Part shown: positions 13,294-22,586 of the stretch, piece after piece | Numbering within the stretch: the stretch's first letter is position 1 | How the letters are laid out: every line of letters begins with the position of its first letter | Origin: Heterodera schachtii | Lineage: Eukaryota; Nematoda; Chromadorea; Rhabditida; Heteroderidae | DNA length: 64,000 nucleotides | NCBI GenBank assembly: GCA_023374025.1 | Contig: SIJG01000099.1 | Span: forward strand, 433,529-497,528 | Reading direction: 5' to 3' | The notes under the pieces: model-generated | The model's input: the letters and a program-made list of their open reading frames with translations, nothing else | Told to the model about the DNA's origin: nothing | The model's database searches: none | Translations under genes and position numbers: made by a program

Positions 13294-13815
13294 ATGGTTC
13301 GCGTGATTTTTGACGGCTCAAATTTACGGCTCGAGCAAATTTATCAGCAGAATGGGGGTGGAGGACCGATCAGCGTCTTTGAGGGGGCCCCAACATTTCA
13401 GCGGGGGTACGGTTATTTCTTGGGGGTGCCCCGACAGAAGGGAGCAGGCGTTGGCTCTGTGCTGCGCAATCTGTGGCGATACCTTCGCCCAATGGTCTCC
13501 GCGGCACGACCCTATGCGGCAAATATTGCTGCCGAGATTGGCAAAGAAGGCCTCGAGACGGGTGCACGAGTCCTCAACGAGGTGTCCAAGGGCGGCAGCA
13601 TCAGAGACGCGCTGGTGTCGGAGGGAAAAGAGGGAGCGAAAAAATTGCTGGACAAAGCCTCATCATCACTACAAAAGGGACGTGGAAGAAAAAAGAGAAG
13701 AGGAGGCAGGAAAAAAGCTGAAATCATTTTGAAACCCTCAGACGTTGTTGGACAAACTGTTCCCCAAAAAGCTCTGTTAAAGAAGAAAAGATTTGACTCA
13801 CTCGGTTATTATTAA
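13294..13815 (+). CDS. Polinton small basic virion protein (adenovirus pVI/core-like)
   Basis: An intact 173-codon frame with an ATG, 85 bp after the minor capsid stop and 4 bp before the next capsid gene. Residues around 30-60 read FEGAPTFQRGYGYFLGVPRQ followed by KGAGVGS and a hydrophobic-aromatic stretch. This Gly-rich 'xGxPxQRGxG(I/V)GS' block is typical of the small protein encoded beside Polinton capsid genes and recalls the amphipathic start of adenovirus membrane-lytic or core proteins. The middle is helical and Ala/Glu/Lys-rich. The C-terminal third is very basic (GRGRKKRRGGRKK), consistent with DNA binding inside a capsid. The exact equivalence to adenovirus pVI, pVII or pX is uncertain. 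Confidence 0.7.
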   Translation: MVRVIFDGSNLRLEQIYQQNGGGGPISVFEGAPTFQRGYGYFLGVPRQKGAGVGSVLRNLWRYLRPMVSAARPYAANIAAEIGKEGLETGARVLNEVSKGGSIRDALVSEGKEGAKKLLDKASSSLQKGRGRKKRRGGRKKAEIILKPSDVVGQTVPQKALLKKKRFDSLGYY

Positions 13816-13819
13816 CAAA

Positions 13820-14771
13820 ATGCTGTATTACAGGGAGTACCTGACGCTGAATCCGATAAGCTCTAGGCCCTTTCATTTTAAGGCAAAGGGTTTTCACTTG
13901 CAATAGCAGACATAATTTGGTTCAGATCCACCCAATTACCAGCTATGTGGACCTCAGCAAGGTGTTTGTGTGCACCGAGTTCAAGCTCAAAAAAGTCGCA
14001 GATGATGGGGTTGTGGTTGATGTGCCGGCAAATGCAGCGGTCGGCCTTATCCTAATGCCCGGCGCAACATTCATCCGGAACCTGAAAGTGAACATCAACC
14101 AGCGGGAGGTGTAGACTCGAATCAGCTGTACAGCTACAAGGTGTTCTTGGACACCGAGCTCAGCTACCCTGTCGCGGCAAAGGAGGCATATTTTGGCGTG
14201 GCAGGGTATTTCCGTGACAGTGACCCGAGAAAAGTAAACGACAGACGGAAAAAGGCGGTGGAGGAGAGCAAGGGCTTTCAAGCGATAAGCAAGCTGAGTG
14301 CCGACATCTTTAACCAGGGCTTGTACATGATCAGCAATGTGGAGATTGACATTGAGCTCGCCCTGCAGTCGGACGATTTTATGATACATCAGGAAGCCGC
14401 AAATAGGGACAAGTACACGCTTGAGGTTGTCGACTGCAGACTGATCGTGAAGACTATTGATCTGATGGACGGACTCAGCCTTGACATTGCCAAGAAGCTG
14501 GACATGGAACCCGCCAGATATGGCATTCGGAAAACGCTGATGAAGTCGCTGTTCATCACCGGCGGGCGATACGATTTTTCGGCCAATCTGTTCACCGAGG
14601 AAGTGCCCCGGAGGGTCATCATTGGGCTGGTGCCCAACCAAAATTACATTGGCCACAATCAGAAGAACCCCTTTTACTTCAACCACCACAACGTAAGTGC
14701 CGCTTTGTCATGTATTTATGACACAAAAACCGTTCAGGTAAGGGACATTGAACTGACCGCCTCTGGCAGGA
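13820..14771 (+). pseudogene. Polinton major capsid protein (F54H12.2-like), multiply broken
   Basis: This double-jelly-roll protein builds the Polinton capsid shell. It starts with an ATG 4 bp after the preceding stop. The first 28 codons (YYREYLTLNPISS) end in a stop at about 13904. The family pattern resumes in another frame from 13917 (SYVDLSKVFVCTEFKLKK) to a stop at 14112-14114, then shifts frame again. The third part carries the most diagnostic segments: SYKVFLDTELSY, DIFNQGLYMISNVEIDIEL, the DKYTLEVVDCRLIV strand, PARYGIRKTLMKSLFI, and PRRVIIGLVPNQNYIGHNQK followed by NPFYFNHHN. Similarity fades near 14771, so the C-terminal part is missing or replaced. At least two frame breaks make it non-functional as read here. 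Confidence 0.78.
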
Positions 14772-14871
14772 CATACCCACAGTTCCCGTACAATTTGGGC
14801 CAACGCCCACAGCACATATGTGTTCCGTCTACGCGGATTTTAATCCGGGGTGTTGAGTTTGAGCAGCTGCG

Positions 14872-15300
14872 CGTTCGACACTGCTCAGTGACTCACGGTT
14901 CCTCCGGGCCAGCCAGTCCCGGTTATTCTCTCGCTGTACCAATGCAGCCCGTAGGCAGGGCACATTAGGGCTAGGAACCGCCACCCCCGCTGCTAGGAAC
15001 AGGCACACCTTCACCCTCAAGTCCAGCGAGTGAAGGGCCCCCATCCACACCAGACCGACTATCTGGCTGGGTCTAAACATCGCTGTGACACCCGGCGGGC
15101 TATGACGGAAACAGGTTTCGGTCAGTCGCTGCCGCAGCCCTGGATACCAGCGGAATAGACCCCGTGGACAGTGAACGCCCGTGCCCGCCCCTCTGGGAAG
15201 TAACCCAGTACCGGGGCAGGACTCCTCGGTTTAAGGATGGCCGGCCCCCAGGATATTTGAAACGGCTTAACAAATATCCTAAAGGGGTTTAGTACCGAGT
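14872..15300. other. GC-rich block of unknown nature
   Basis: About 400 bp that are much richer in G+C than the surrounding DNA, with sharp borders against the capsid remnant on the left and AT-rich minisatellite on the right. It includes several short self-complementary words (for example ggccggcccc and gggaagtaaccc). No frame resembles a known protein and no rRNA or tRNA was recognised. It could be the untranslated end of a non-LTR retrotransposon or another foreign fragment, but the sequence alone does not decide this. Confidence 0.4.
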
Positions 15301-15427
15301 AAACAAACAAAATCAATGGGGAAAAAGGACAGTACAGAGTACTTGTGATCAATGAAAAAACAAGAGAGAGACTGAAGAAAAAAGATAAATTTTGGGAATA
15401 AAAATTAAACAAATTGTGGAAAATAAT

Positions 15428-15745
15428 AATATTTAAATTTTAAATTTGAAAAAACAGAATGCCAAGAAATGAAATAAATTTAAATTTAAAAAACAGAACG
15501 CCAAGAATTTAAATAAATTTTATATTTTAAAAACAGAAAGCCAAGAATTTAAATAAATTTTAAATTTGAAAAAAACAGAAGGCCAAGAATTGAAATAAAT
15601 TTTTAAATTTAAAAAACAGAACGCCAAGAATTTAAATAAATTTGAAATTTGAAAAAACAGAACGCCAATAATTTAAATAAATTTTAAATTTAAAAACACA
15701 ATGCCAAGGATTGAATAATTATTTAAATTTCAAAAAAACAGAATG
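15428..15745. repeat. AT-rich minisatellite, about 45-bp unit, seven to eight copies
   Basis: Units follow the pattern aaaaacagaacgccaagaat plus an A/T spacer of aatttaaataaattttaaat type. Copies differ by point changes (aatgcc, aaagcc, aaggcc) and small length changes. No coding potential. Confidence 0.9.
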
Positions 15746-16000
15746 CCAAAAATTGGCAAGAAATAATTGAGAAAATGTGGCACAAAAATGTGCAACAATT
15801 GGCAAAAGGAAATGTGAAAAAGGGGGCAAAACAATGCCAAAAAATGGCTGGAAATAATTGAGTAAAATGTGGCACAAAATGTGCAACAATTAGCAAATGA
15901 AAATGTGAAAAAGGTGGCAAAACAATGCCAAAAATTTGGCAATGAATTTTGGCACAAAATGTGCAACAATTGGCAAGAAATAAACGGGGCAAAAAAAGGG
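15746..16000. repeat. Minisatellite of about 95-bp unit, two to three copies
   Basis: Degenerate units contain aaatgtggcacaaaatgtgc, caacaattggcaa, and aaaacaatgccaaaaa in the same order. The unit itself is rich in ttggcaa/atgccaa pairs. The following 16000-16270 is A-rich single-copy sequence with the same words thinning out. Confidence 0.8.
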
Positions 16001-16485
16001 GGAGGGCTAAACAATGGCAAAAAAAATTGCGGCAAAATGGCACAAAAACGGTGCCATAATAATGCCAATCTGGCACATAAATAAATAAATGGTAAAATAG
16101 GTAAACAAATGCCAAAAAAGAAAAAAATTATGAAATAAATAAATGGTAATGGATTATTGATTTGATTTTGCATTCGTAAAGTGAATTAAATGAAGTGATA
16201 ATGGTCAATTGGACAAAAAATCAATTAATAAATTGTTTATTGTCTGGAGGTGTCAAATTACATAATGAGCGTGCGGGAGGGAGGGCGGCACCACAAAGTA
16301 CGCGACCAATTAAAAAATTGATTTGTTTATTTGGCACCGTTCCAACACCCCCGCCCCCTTCATAATTGATTTGTTTATTTGACCCCGCCCCCTTCTCGCC
16401 GCACGCTCTCGCCCCCCTCCCCCGCTGGTGACGTCAATTTTTCCCTTTATGAGAGCAAATTAATGTTTATTATCCATTGCCAATG

Positions 16486-16537
16486 TGGCCGAGTGGTTAG
16501 TGCGTCAGTCTGGCCGCCCCCTCTGGGGTTCGGATCC
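16486..16537 (+). promoter_or_regulatory. tRNA-like internal Pol III promoter (A and B boxes), unit 1
   Basis: tggccgagtggttagtgcg fits the A box of Ser/Leu-type tRNAs and ggttcggatcc fits the B box; the two start 41 bp apart, a normal tRNA spacing. The flanks do not close a full cloverleaf, so this looks like the head of a tRNA-derived SINE rather than a tRNA gene. Confidence 0.7.
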
Positions 16538-17240
16538 GCTTGGTGCGGGGAATTTTTGATGAATTTTAAATGAATTTAAATTCAACGTCTTTCTTTGACC
16601 TTTAAGATGTTTAAATAATTTAAAATTAAATTAAAATAATTTGCATAAAGTCGCGCACTTGAAAAAAGTCGCGCAGTAAGAAAAAGTCGCGCACCCCCTG
16701 CAATAGGTTTGGGTTAGCAAAAAAAATCAATAAAAAATTTGCATAAAGTCGCGCACTTGAAAAAAGTCGCGCAGTAAGAAAAAGTCGCGCACCCCCTGCA
16801 ATAGGTTTGGGTTAGCAAAAAAAATCAATAAAAAATTTGCATAAAGTCGCGCAGCAAAAAAAAAGTCGCGCAATAGGTTTTGGCTTCGGTACTGAAAAAT
16901 TTTGGCGCTCAAATGGCCCGCGCTCACTTGGCGGCGCTCAAATGGCTGGCGCTCAGTTGGCCTGCAGCCATCCCATAGGTATGGGGGGCTACCGTAATCC
17001 GGACAAATCACAGTCTCTTACTACTGTGCGGGAGGGAGGGCGGCACCACAAAGTACGCGACCAATTAAAAAATTGATTTGTTTATTTGGCACCGTTCCAA
17101 CACCCCCGCCCCCTTCATAATTGATTTGTTTATTTGACCCCGCCCCCTTCTCGCCGCACGCTCTCGCCCCCCTCCCCCGCTGGTGACGTCAATTTTTCCC
17201 TTTATGAGAGCAAATTAATGTTTATTATCCATTGCCAATG

Positions 17241-17292
17241 TGGCCGAGTGGTTAGTGCGTCAGTCTGGCCGCCCCCTCTGGGGTTCGGATCC
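17241..17292 (+). promoter_or_regulatory. tRNA-like Pol III boxes, unit 2
   Basis: Same A box and B box as in the first satellite unit, with unchanged spacing (B box at 17282-17292). Confidence 0.7.
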
Positions 17293-17996
17293 GCTTGGTG
17301 CGGGGAATTTTTGATGAATTTTAAATGAATTTAAATTCAACGTCTTTCTTTGACCTTTAAGATGTTTAAATAATTTAAAATTAAATTAAAATAATTTGCA
17401 TAAAGTCGCGCACTTGAAAAAAGTCGCGCAGTAAGAAAAAGTCGCGCACCACTGCAATAGGTTTGGATTTGCAAGAAAAAATCAATAAAATAATTTGCAT
17501 AAAGTCGCGCACTTGAAAAAAGTCGCGCAGTAAGAAAAAGTCGCGCACCCCCTGCAATAGGTTTGGGTTAGCAAAAAAAATCAATAAAAAATTTGCATAA
17601 AGTCGCGCAGCAAAAAAAAAGTCGCGCAATAGGTTTTGGCTTCGGTACTGAAAAATTTTGGCGCTCAAATGGCCCGCGCTCACTTGGCGGCGCTCAAATG
17701 GCTGGCGCTCAGTTGGCCTGCAGCCATCCCATAGGTATGGGGGGCTACCGTAATCCGGACAAATCACAGTCTCTTACTACTGTGCGGGAGGGAGGGCGGC
17801 ACCACAAAGTACGCGACCAATTAAAAAATTGATTTGTTTATTTGGCACCGTTCCAACACCCCCGCCCCCTTCATAATTGATTTGTTTATTTGACCCCGCC
17901 CCCTTCTCGCCGCACGCTCTCGCCCCCCTCCCCCGCTGGTGACGTCAATTTTTCCCTTTATGAGAGCAAATTAATGTTTATTATCCATTGCCAATG

Positions 17997-18048
17997 TGGC
18001 CGAGTGGTTAGTGCGTCAGTCTGGCCGCCCCCTCTGGGGTTCGGATCC
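17997..18048 (+). promoter_or_regulatory. tRNA-like Pol III boxes, unit 3
   Basis: Third identical pair of boxes (B box at 18038-18048). Conservation in all three units reflects recent amplification and does not by itself show function. Confidence 0.7.
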
Positions 18049-18519
18049 GCTTGGTGCGGGGAATTTTTGATGAATTTTAAATGAATTTAAATTCAACGTC
18101 TTTCTTTGACCTTTAATTAAATTAAAATAATTTGCATAAAGTCGCGCACTTGAAAAAAGTCGCGCAGTAAGAAAAAGTCGCGCACCACTGCAATAGGTTT
18201 GGATTTGCAAGAAAAAATCAATAAAATAATTTGCATAAAGTCGCGCACTTGAAAAAAGTCGCGCAGTAAGAAAAAGTCGCGCACCCCCTGCAATAGGTTT
18301 GGGTTAGCAAAAAAAATCAAAAAAAAATTTGCATAAAGTCGCGCAGCAAAAAAAAAGTCGCGCAATAGGTTTTGGCTTCGGTACTGAAAAATTTTGGCGC
18401 TCAAATGGCCCGCGCTCACTTGGCGGCGCTCAAATGGCTGGCGCTCAGTTGGCCTGCAGCCATCCCATAGGTATGGGGGGCTACCGTAATCCGGACAAAT
18501 CACAGTCTCTTACTACTGC

Positions 18520-19440
18520 AGCTAATAATATGTAATAGGATTGTTCTGGAAGAGTAATTAAAAGAAATACTCAAGTCGGCTGAGAATAGCAACAAAAACC
18601 GAGAAATGTTCGGGATTTTAAGAGAGATGTGTTCAAATTTGGAAGACTAGCACTCCGTTTATGTCGCCACAAACGGCAAAAATTACCATATTTATGTACC
18701 CTAACATACATACATAACACAATACAAAAAGTTATTTCACTCATTAATTAATTAAAATTTTAAATAAATATTGAGTTGACCCTTCGAAAATGAACAAAAG
18801 GAACACATAAAAAGGATTAGCGAAAAAAGTGCTAGAATCAGACGTATAGAAATGAATAGAGAAACCGCAGAGAAGAAAGAGTACAGCAAAGTCCACAGAG
18901 AAATATCGATTGATTTGTATTCGCAAATTGAAATTGAAACAATGTTGAGAAAGCACGACATATGCATATGCATAGGGTGCGGAATCGTTGTTTAAAAAAC
19001 ACCAATATATGTAAAAATTTAATTTGAGAATTTTGAAATTTAAGTGAGATAATAGAGAATTCTTAGGGCTATCAAATGATACCAAGAATGTTGGATAAAA
19101 TTTTCATTTCTAAATTATTTCCCAAAATTTTCTTTTGCCAATCATGGAGTTGCGGTCCAGGCGTTAGTCTCACTCAGTCTCGGTCCCAGTTTTTCTCCTA
19201 AATCCAGATCCCATGAAAACATTTTCCCAACATTTTTTGTATTGTTCCATTTAGTTGATTATTTTGGGGTTTTCCCATTAAATATCGATTCCTAGTTTTG
19301 CATTTGGAAATGGCTTTTCTTTATGAAAAATTTATTTTTCATTAACATTTATTTGTTCGTTTCATTGAGAAAATTTTAGGAAATTGTCAAAATATTCGTT
19401 AACAAAATCAATTCGTTCAAGTTGAACACGCACAAATTCA
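18520..19440. other. Intergenic AT-rich DNA, no gene seen
   Basis: No convincing exon. 19060-19085 contains gggctatcaaatgatacc, a word shared with the inside of the transposon at 41591-42025, so a decayed relative may lie here. Confidence 0.5.
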
Positions 19441-21995
19441 CTTCTGCAGTTAATCATTTGAGCTGGAAATTGTGTCGAGTAAGTCTAAAAACAAAAGTCG
19501 AATTAGAAATTCAAAAAAAATAAAAATGTAAATCCATCTGAGTATGCTTTTCCAGAAAATTTTTGAATTCCGATTTTTGGAACCCTTCCGTTTTTGGGCA
19601 TTGGTACGCATTGCTGGTGAAAAATATAGTTTATTTACCAATCATCCAAATTTTCCTCATCGACATAAATGTCAATTATGTTCCGATTTCGCTGGCCCAT
19701 GCGGTGCTCCCATTCCTCTGCCTCCTTCTCCCATTTGGCCCATTTGCTCTCATCGCGGCACATCGGAGATCGGACCATCACAAATTTCGTAACGTATTCA
19801 GGTACAGTAACCAGCCCGTAGTTTCGTACTGTCTTTGTCAATACCATTCGCTCTCCCGTCAAATCATTCGTCAAATCGAAGGGCAAAATCGAAGTGTGAA
19901 TAGATGAATGGAAGCAAATGTTAATGATGAAATGTGCAGGGGAATAAGCATCCAAAAAGGCCTGAATTCGACCCATGTCCATTTTAAGGGTTATATATAT
20001 GGGTTAGCCCTAAAAGTTAAAAGACGATGTCGCGCGGGTGCCTTAAAACCCTGATGAGAATCAAAATTCAAATTTTCGATAAGATCCTAAACCGTAAAAA
20101 ATTGTCAAACAAAATTTAAAAAAATATATTAAGCTTTCACTAATTTACCTATCTTAAATATGGGACCATGGTAAAATTTATTAGATTCAGGCCTGTACTT
20201 GGCTTTCATGGACAAAAAAACCCATAAAAATACAGGTAGGAACTACCCAGGCTTGGACCTGGTTTTAACATTTGGTTTATAATGAATAAAGAATTAGATT
20301 TTTTAAAGAAATACACATTTTTATTGAGTATTTTTGTTTTCAATTTTTGGCAAATAAAAGTCCCGGATCCAGGCCCAGGTAATTAATTAATTACCGCTTT
20401 AAATTCGTCTATTTTTGGTGCCAGTTGGTACTCCTGCTCAGTGGATACAAAATCACAACGAAACATTCGCGGCGAACCGTCCGGACGAGGGGGCGAGCAC
20501 AGTAACCATTTGGCCTACGCTTGGCAATCCGTCGCCGTGGCACTGTCGTCGGGCGGAAAGGTGGGAAACTGTCCATAGGAAAACACTGAGTGAAGGGTTT
20601 GGCAATCGCGCAGAATGGATGAGGAAGATTGACGAAAATGGTGTAAATTGTTGTGGTGGGTAAATTCAATGGCGCGAATTTCGCTGCGTAACATTGGCCA
20701 AATGTTGCGCACAACGAACGCCAAAACGCGGTCACTTTCCGTTTGAATCTCCAAATTTGTGCCAAAAGAGGCAAAATTTGGAAGAAAACGGCGCAGAAAA
20801 GCGACAACATTGTGGTCAATGTAACTGAAAAGTAATGCGGAACCGATGTATAATCTGATAAATTTTGTCATTTTTTGGACGGGTCACTGCTTCCCTTCTG
20901 TAAAATTCTTAGAATTTTTCAATATAAAATGGGTGTTAAATTTAAAAACCTAAAAAAATAAAGAATTTTTCAAGCGGAGTGCAATTCGTCACAAATTGTT
21001 TTCAAAAGACAAATTGGGCTCATTAAACTGACTATTTAATATAAATTGGGCTAATTTTTGAAAATTCGCCTATTTTATGTTTAAACCAATAAAAATTTAA
21101 AAGCTATATTGTAAATTTACATTTCAGTGATGCCTGAGAACTCGGCGCTTCAATTCAAGAAAAGACTCGAGTTTTTTGAGGACTAAAGCCACTGAGTCGA
21201 GTCTCTGTCTCAAATCCCGTGAAATTTCCTGCTTCGACCAACACTCACTGTTTTCAATACTTTATATGTATGCGGTGAAATCCGATGATGTTGTTAGACA
21301 ATGGCTTCTGCGGAATTGGCAAAATTTTCCAACCCCAATTAGGGCTTTTTTCCATCTTTTTAATTTCCATTTCCTTGGCCCCATTCTCGCCAATTTTGCA
21401 GCAAATTTCCATATAGTAGAGCTTCCATTTGCGTGTTTTGAAGTGTTCGTCCACTCGTCCGTCAAATCGGCTGCTGACCAACGCAATGCCAAGGCCGAGT
21501 TGAGAAGGCGGCAGCAAATTGAACACCGCGTGCCAATCAGCGGGACAAATGGAACAGAAAATTGAAATTTATTAAATAATTTTTAAATTATTATTTAAAG
21601 AATTTTTAAATTAAATAAAATCGTAAATTATTATTTTTAATTAAATTACATTTCTTTGTCCATTTGTTTCTCCTCTTCTTTCGGATTGTCCAACATTTTC
21701 AATATCAAAAATAATTTAAGACCCATTTTTAAATGCTAAGAAAAACTAAAAACATCATTTACTCGTTTAACGATTAATAATTTTTAAGCAGGTCCAATTC
21801 ATTTTTCTTCAAAAAATTGGAAGAAAAATGCCAAAAGCAGTCAAAACTATGGCATTTTCTGTGAAATGGTAAAACTATGCTCAAAATGATGCCTCTTCAG
21901 CTCTAACATTAGCAGATGGACACAAAAAAAAGGAGTGAGTGAATGGGAAATGCGCAGATGGAAAATGGAGGAGACCAAAGGTCACACAACCCAAG
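19441..21995 (-). repeat. Duplicated F-box block, copy 1
   Basis: This segment is the inverted counterpart of 46240-48560. Outside the exons the shared sequence includes the far end (gaatgggaaatgcgcagatgg near 21945 and its complement near 46290) and the intron after exon 2 (gcggtaattaattaattacc). 20160-20400, in the second intron, has no match in the other copy. Confidence 0.85.
19635..21548 (-). pseudogene. F-box-like cyst-nematode family gene, copy 1, with one in-frame stop
   Basis: Three exons splice cleanly. Exon 1 (about 21548 to 21261) encodes ICPADWHAVFNLLPPSQLG and IIGFHRIHI, matching the N-terminal F-box-like part of the family. Exon 2 (20824 to 20395) encodes YIDHNVVAFLRRFLPNFASF, SILRDCQTLHS and PPRPDGSPRMF. 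Exon 3 starts at 19961 and encodes FDLTNDLTGERMVLT, MVRSPMCRDESKWAKWEKEA and IIDIYVDEENLDD. Splice phases agree (phase 2, then 0). F-box proteins normally recruit targets to SCF ubiquitin ligases through Skp1. A TAG stop interrupts exon 2 at 20515-20517, where the second copy of the block (46240-48560) has a leucine codon. No ATG is visible for exon 1, so the start may be further upstream. Family assignment is from memory of its signatures. Confidence 0.65.
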
Positions 21996-22586
21996 GGCAA
22001 TCAATGGAAGGATATTAGTGGAGGAAAAAAATTATTTATGTATTTGCAAAAATAAAGAAAGTTTAAAAATAGTGAAGAAATGGTGTAAAATTTTAAAATA
22101 TCATGTTTTACAATAAATTAATCAGTGTTCTTTCACATTGAATTCAATTTAAAAAGGTTTTTTTATTCAGCCCTGCAAGATAAATTAGGATGAGCAATTT
22201 TTAGCAGATCAAATTCTTTTTGTTTTTTTTTCACTTTTAATGGAATTAATGCCAATTTCCATTCGAAAAATATAATTTCTATCACAAAAAAATTTGAAAT
22301 TTTTCTGATACAAGAAGAGGTTTTTATTATTCATACATAACACTTCTCATCGAAATTTTCTGAATTATCATTAAGATGGCAAATTGAATCGGGATACAAT
22401 AGCCTAATTACAAAAATTTAAGCAAATATATTAAAAATAGAAAATTTCATTATATTTATAGTCCTTGGACCATAAAGAGTATTTGCCTAATTTTTTAATT
22501 CGTGCGCCGGGTCTTTGAATTTTAGTTTTATGTCAAAATCATAAAAATCGGTTTAAAAAATGATTTTATTCATTAAAAAATTAAAT
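21996..22586. other. Intergenic AT-rich DNA
   Basis: No exon, repeat unit or RNA gene was recognised. Composition is strongly A+T-rich with homopolymer runs. Confidence 0.6.

Larger units (their letters stand above)
11139..14870 (+). mobile_element. Polinton/Maverick remnant: capsid gene cassette
   Basis: Three consecutive plus-strand coding blocks match, in order, the virion-protein cassette of Polintons: a jelly-roll minor capsid protein starting with the F-x-V/I-x-LPSN motif, a small basic protein, and a major capsid protein of the type annotated in databases as F54H12.2-like. The block is clearly more GC-rich than its surroundings. I found no protein-primed DNA polymerase, retroviral-type integrase, FtsK-like ATPase or adenain protease, and no terminal inverted repeats. 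Two of the three genes carry frameshifts or stops, so this is a truncated, decaying copy. Confidence 0.82.
16271..18519 (+). repeat. 755-756-bp satellite, three units, carrying a tRNA-like module
   Basis: Units run 16271-17025, 17026-17781 and 17782-18519, each beginning with gtgcgggagggagggcgg. Identity between copies is very high, so duplication is recent. Inside each unit is a sub-repeat of about 95 bp (aaagtcgcgcacttgaaaaa with companions), present in two or three copies, and a stretch of ggcgctcaaatgg words. Each unit also has one tRNA-like pair of Pol III boxes. Open frames in the units repeat identically and are explained by the repeat. Confidence 0.93.

Noticed and set aside
16379..18084. 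Identical 64-, 79- and 128-codon frames in the three satellite units
   Set aside because: They are repeated with the unit and run through Pol III boxes and simple sub-repeats; no protein-like composition.
20409..20663. Plus-strand frame with GASTVTIWPTLGNPSPW, also found at 46873-47133 on the minus strand
   Set aside because: It is the antisense of F-box-like exon 2; the exon strand has correct splice sites and family motifs.
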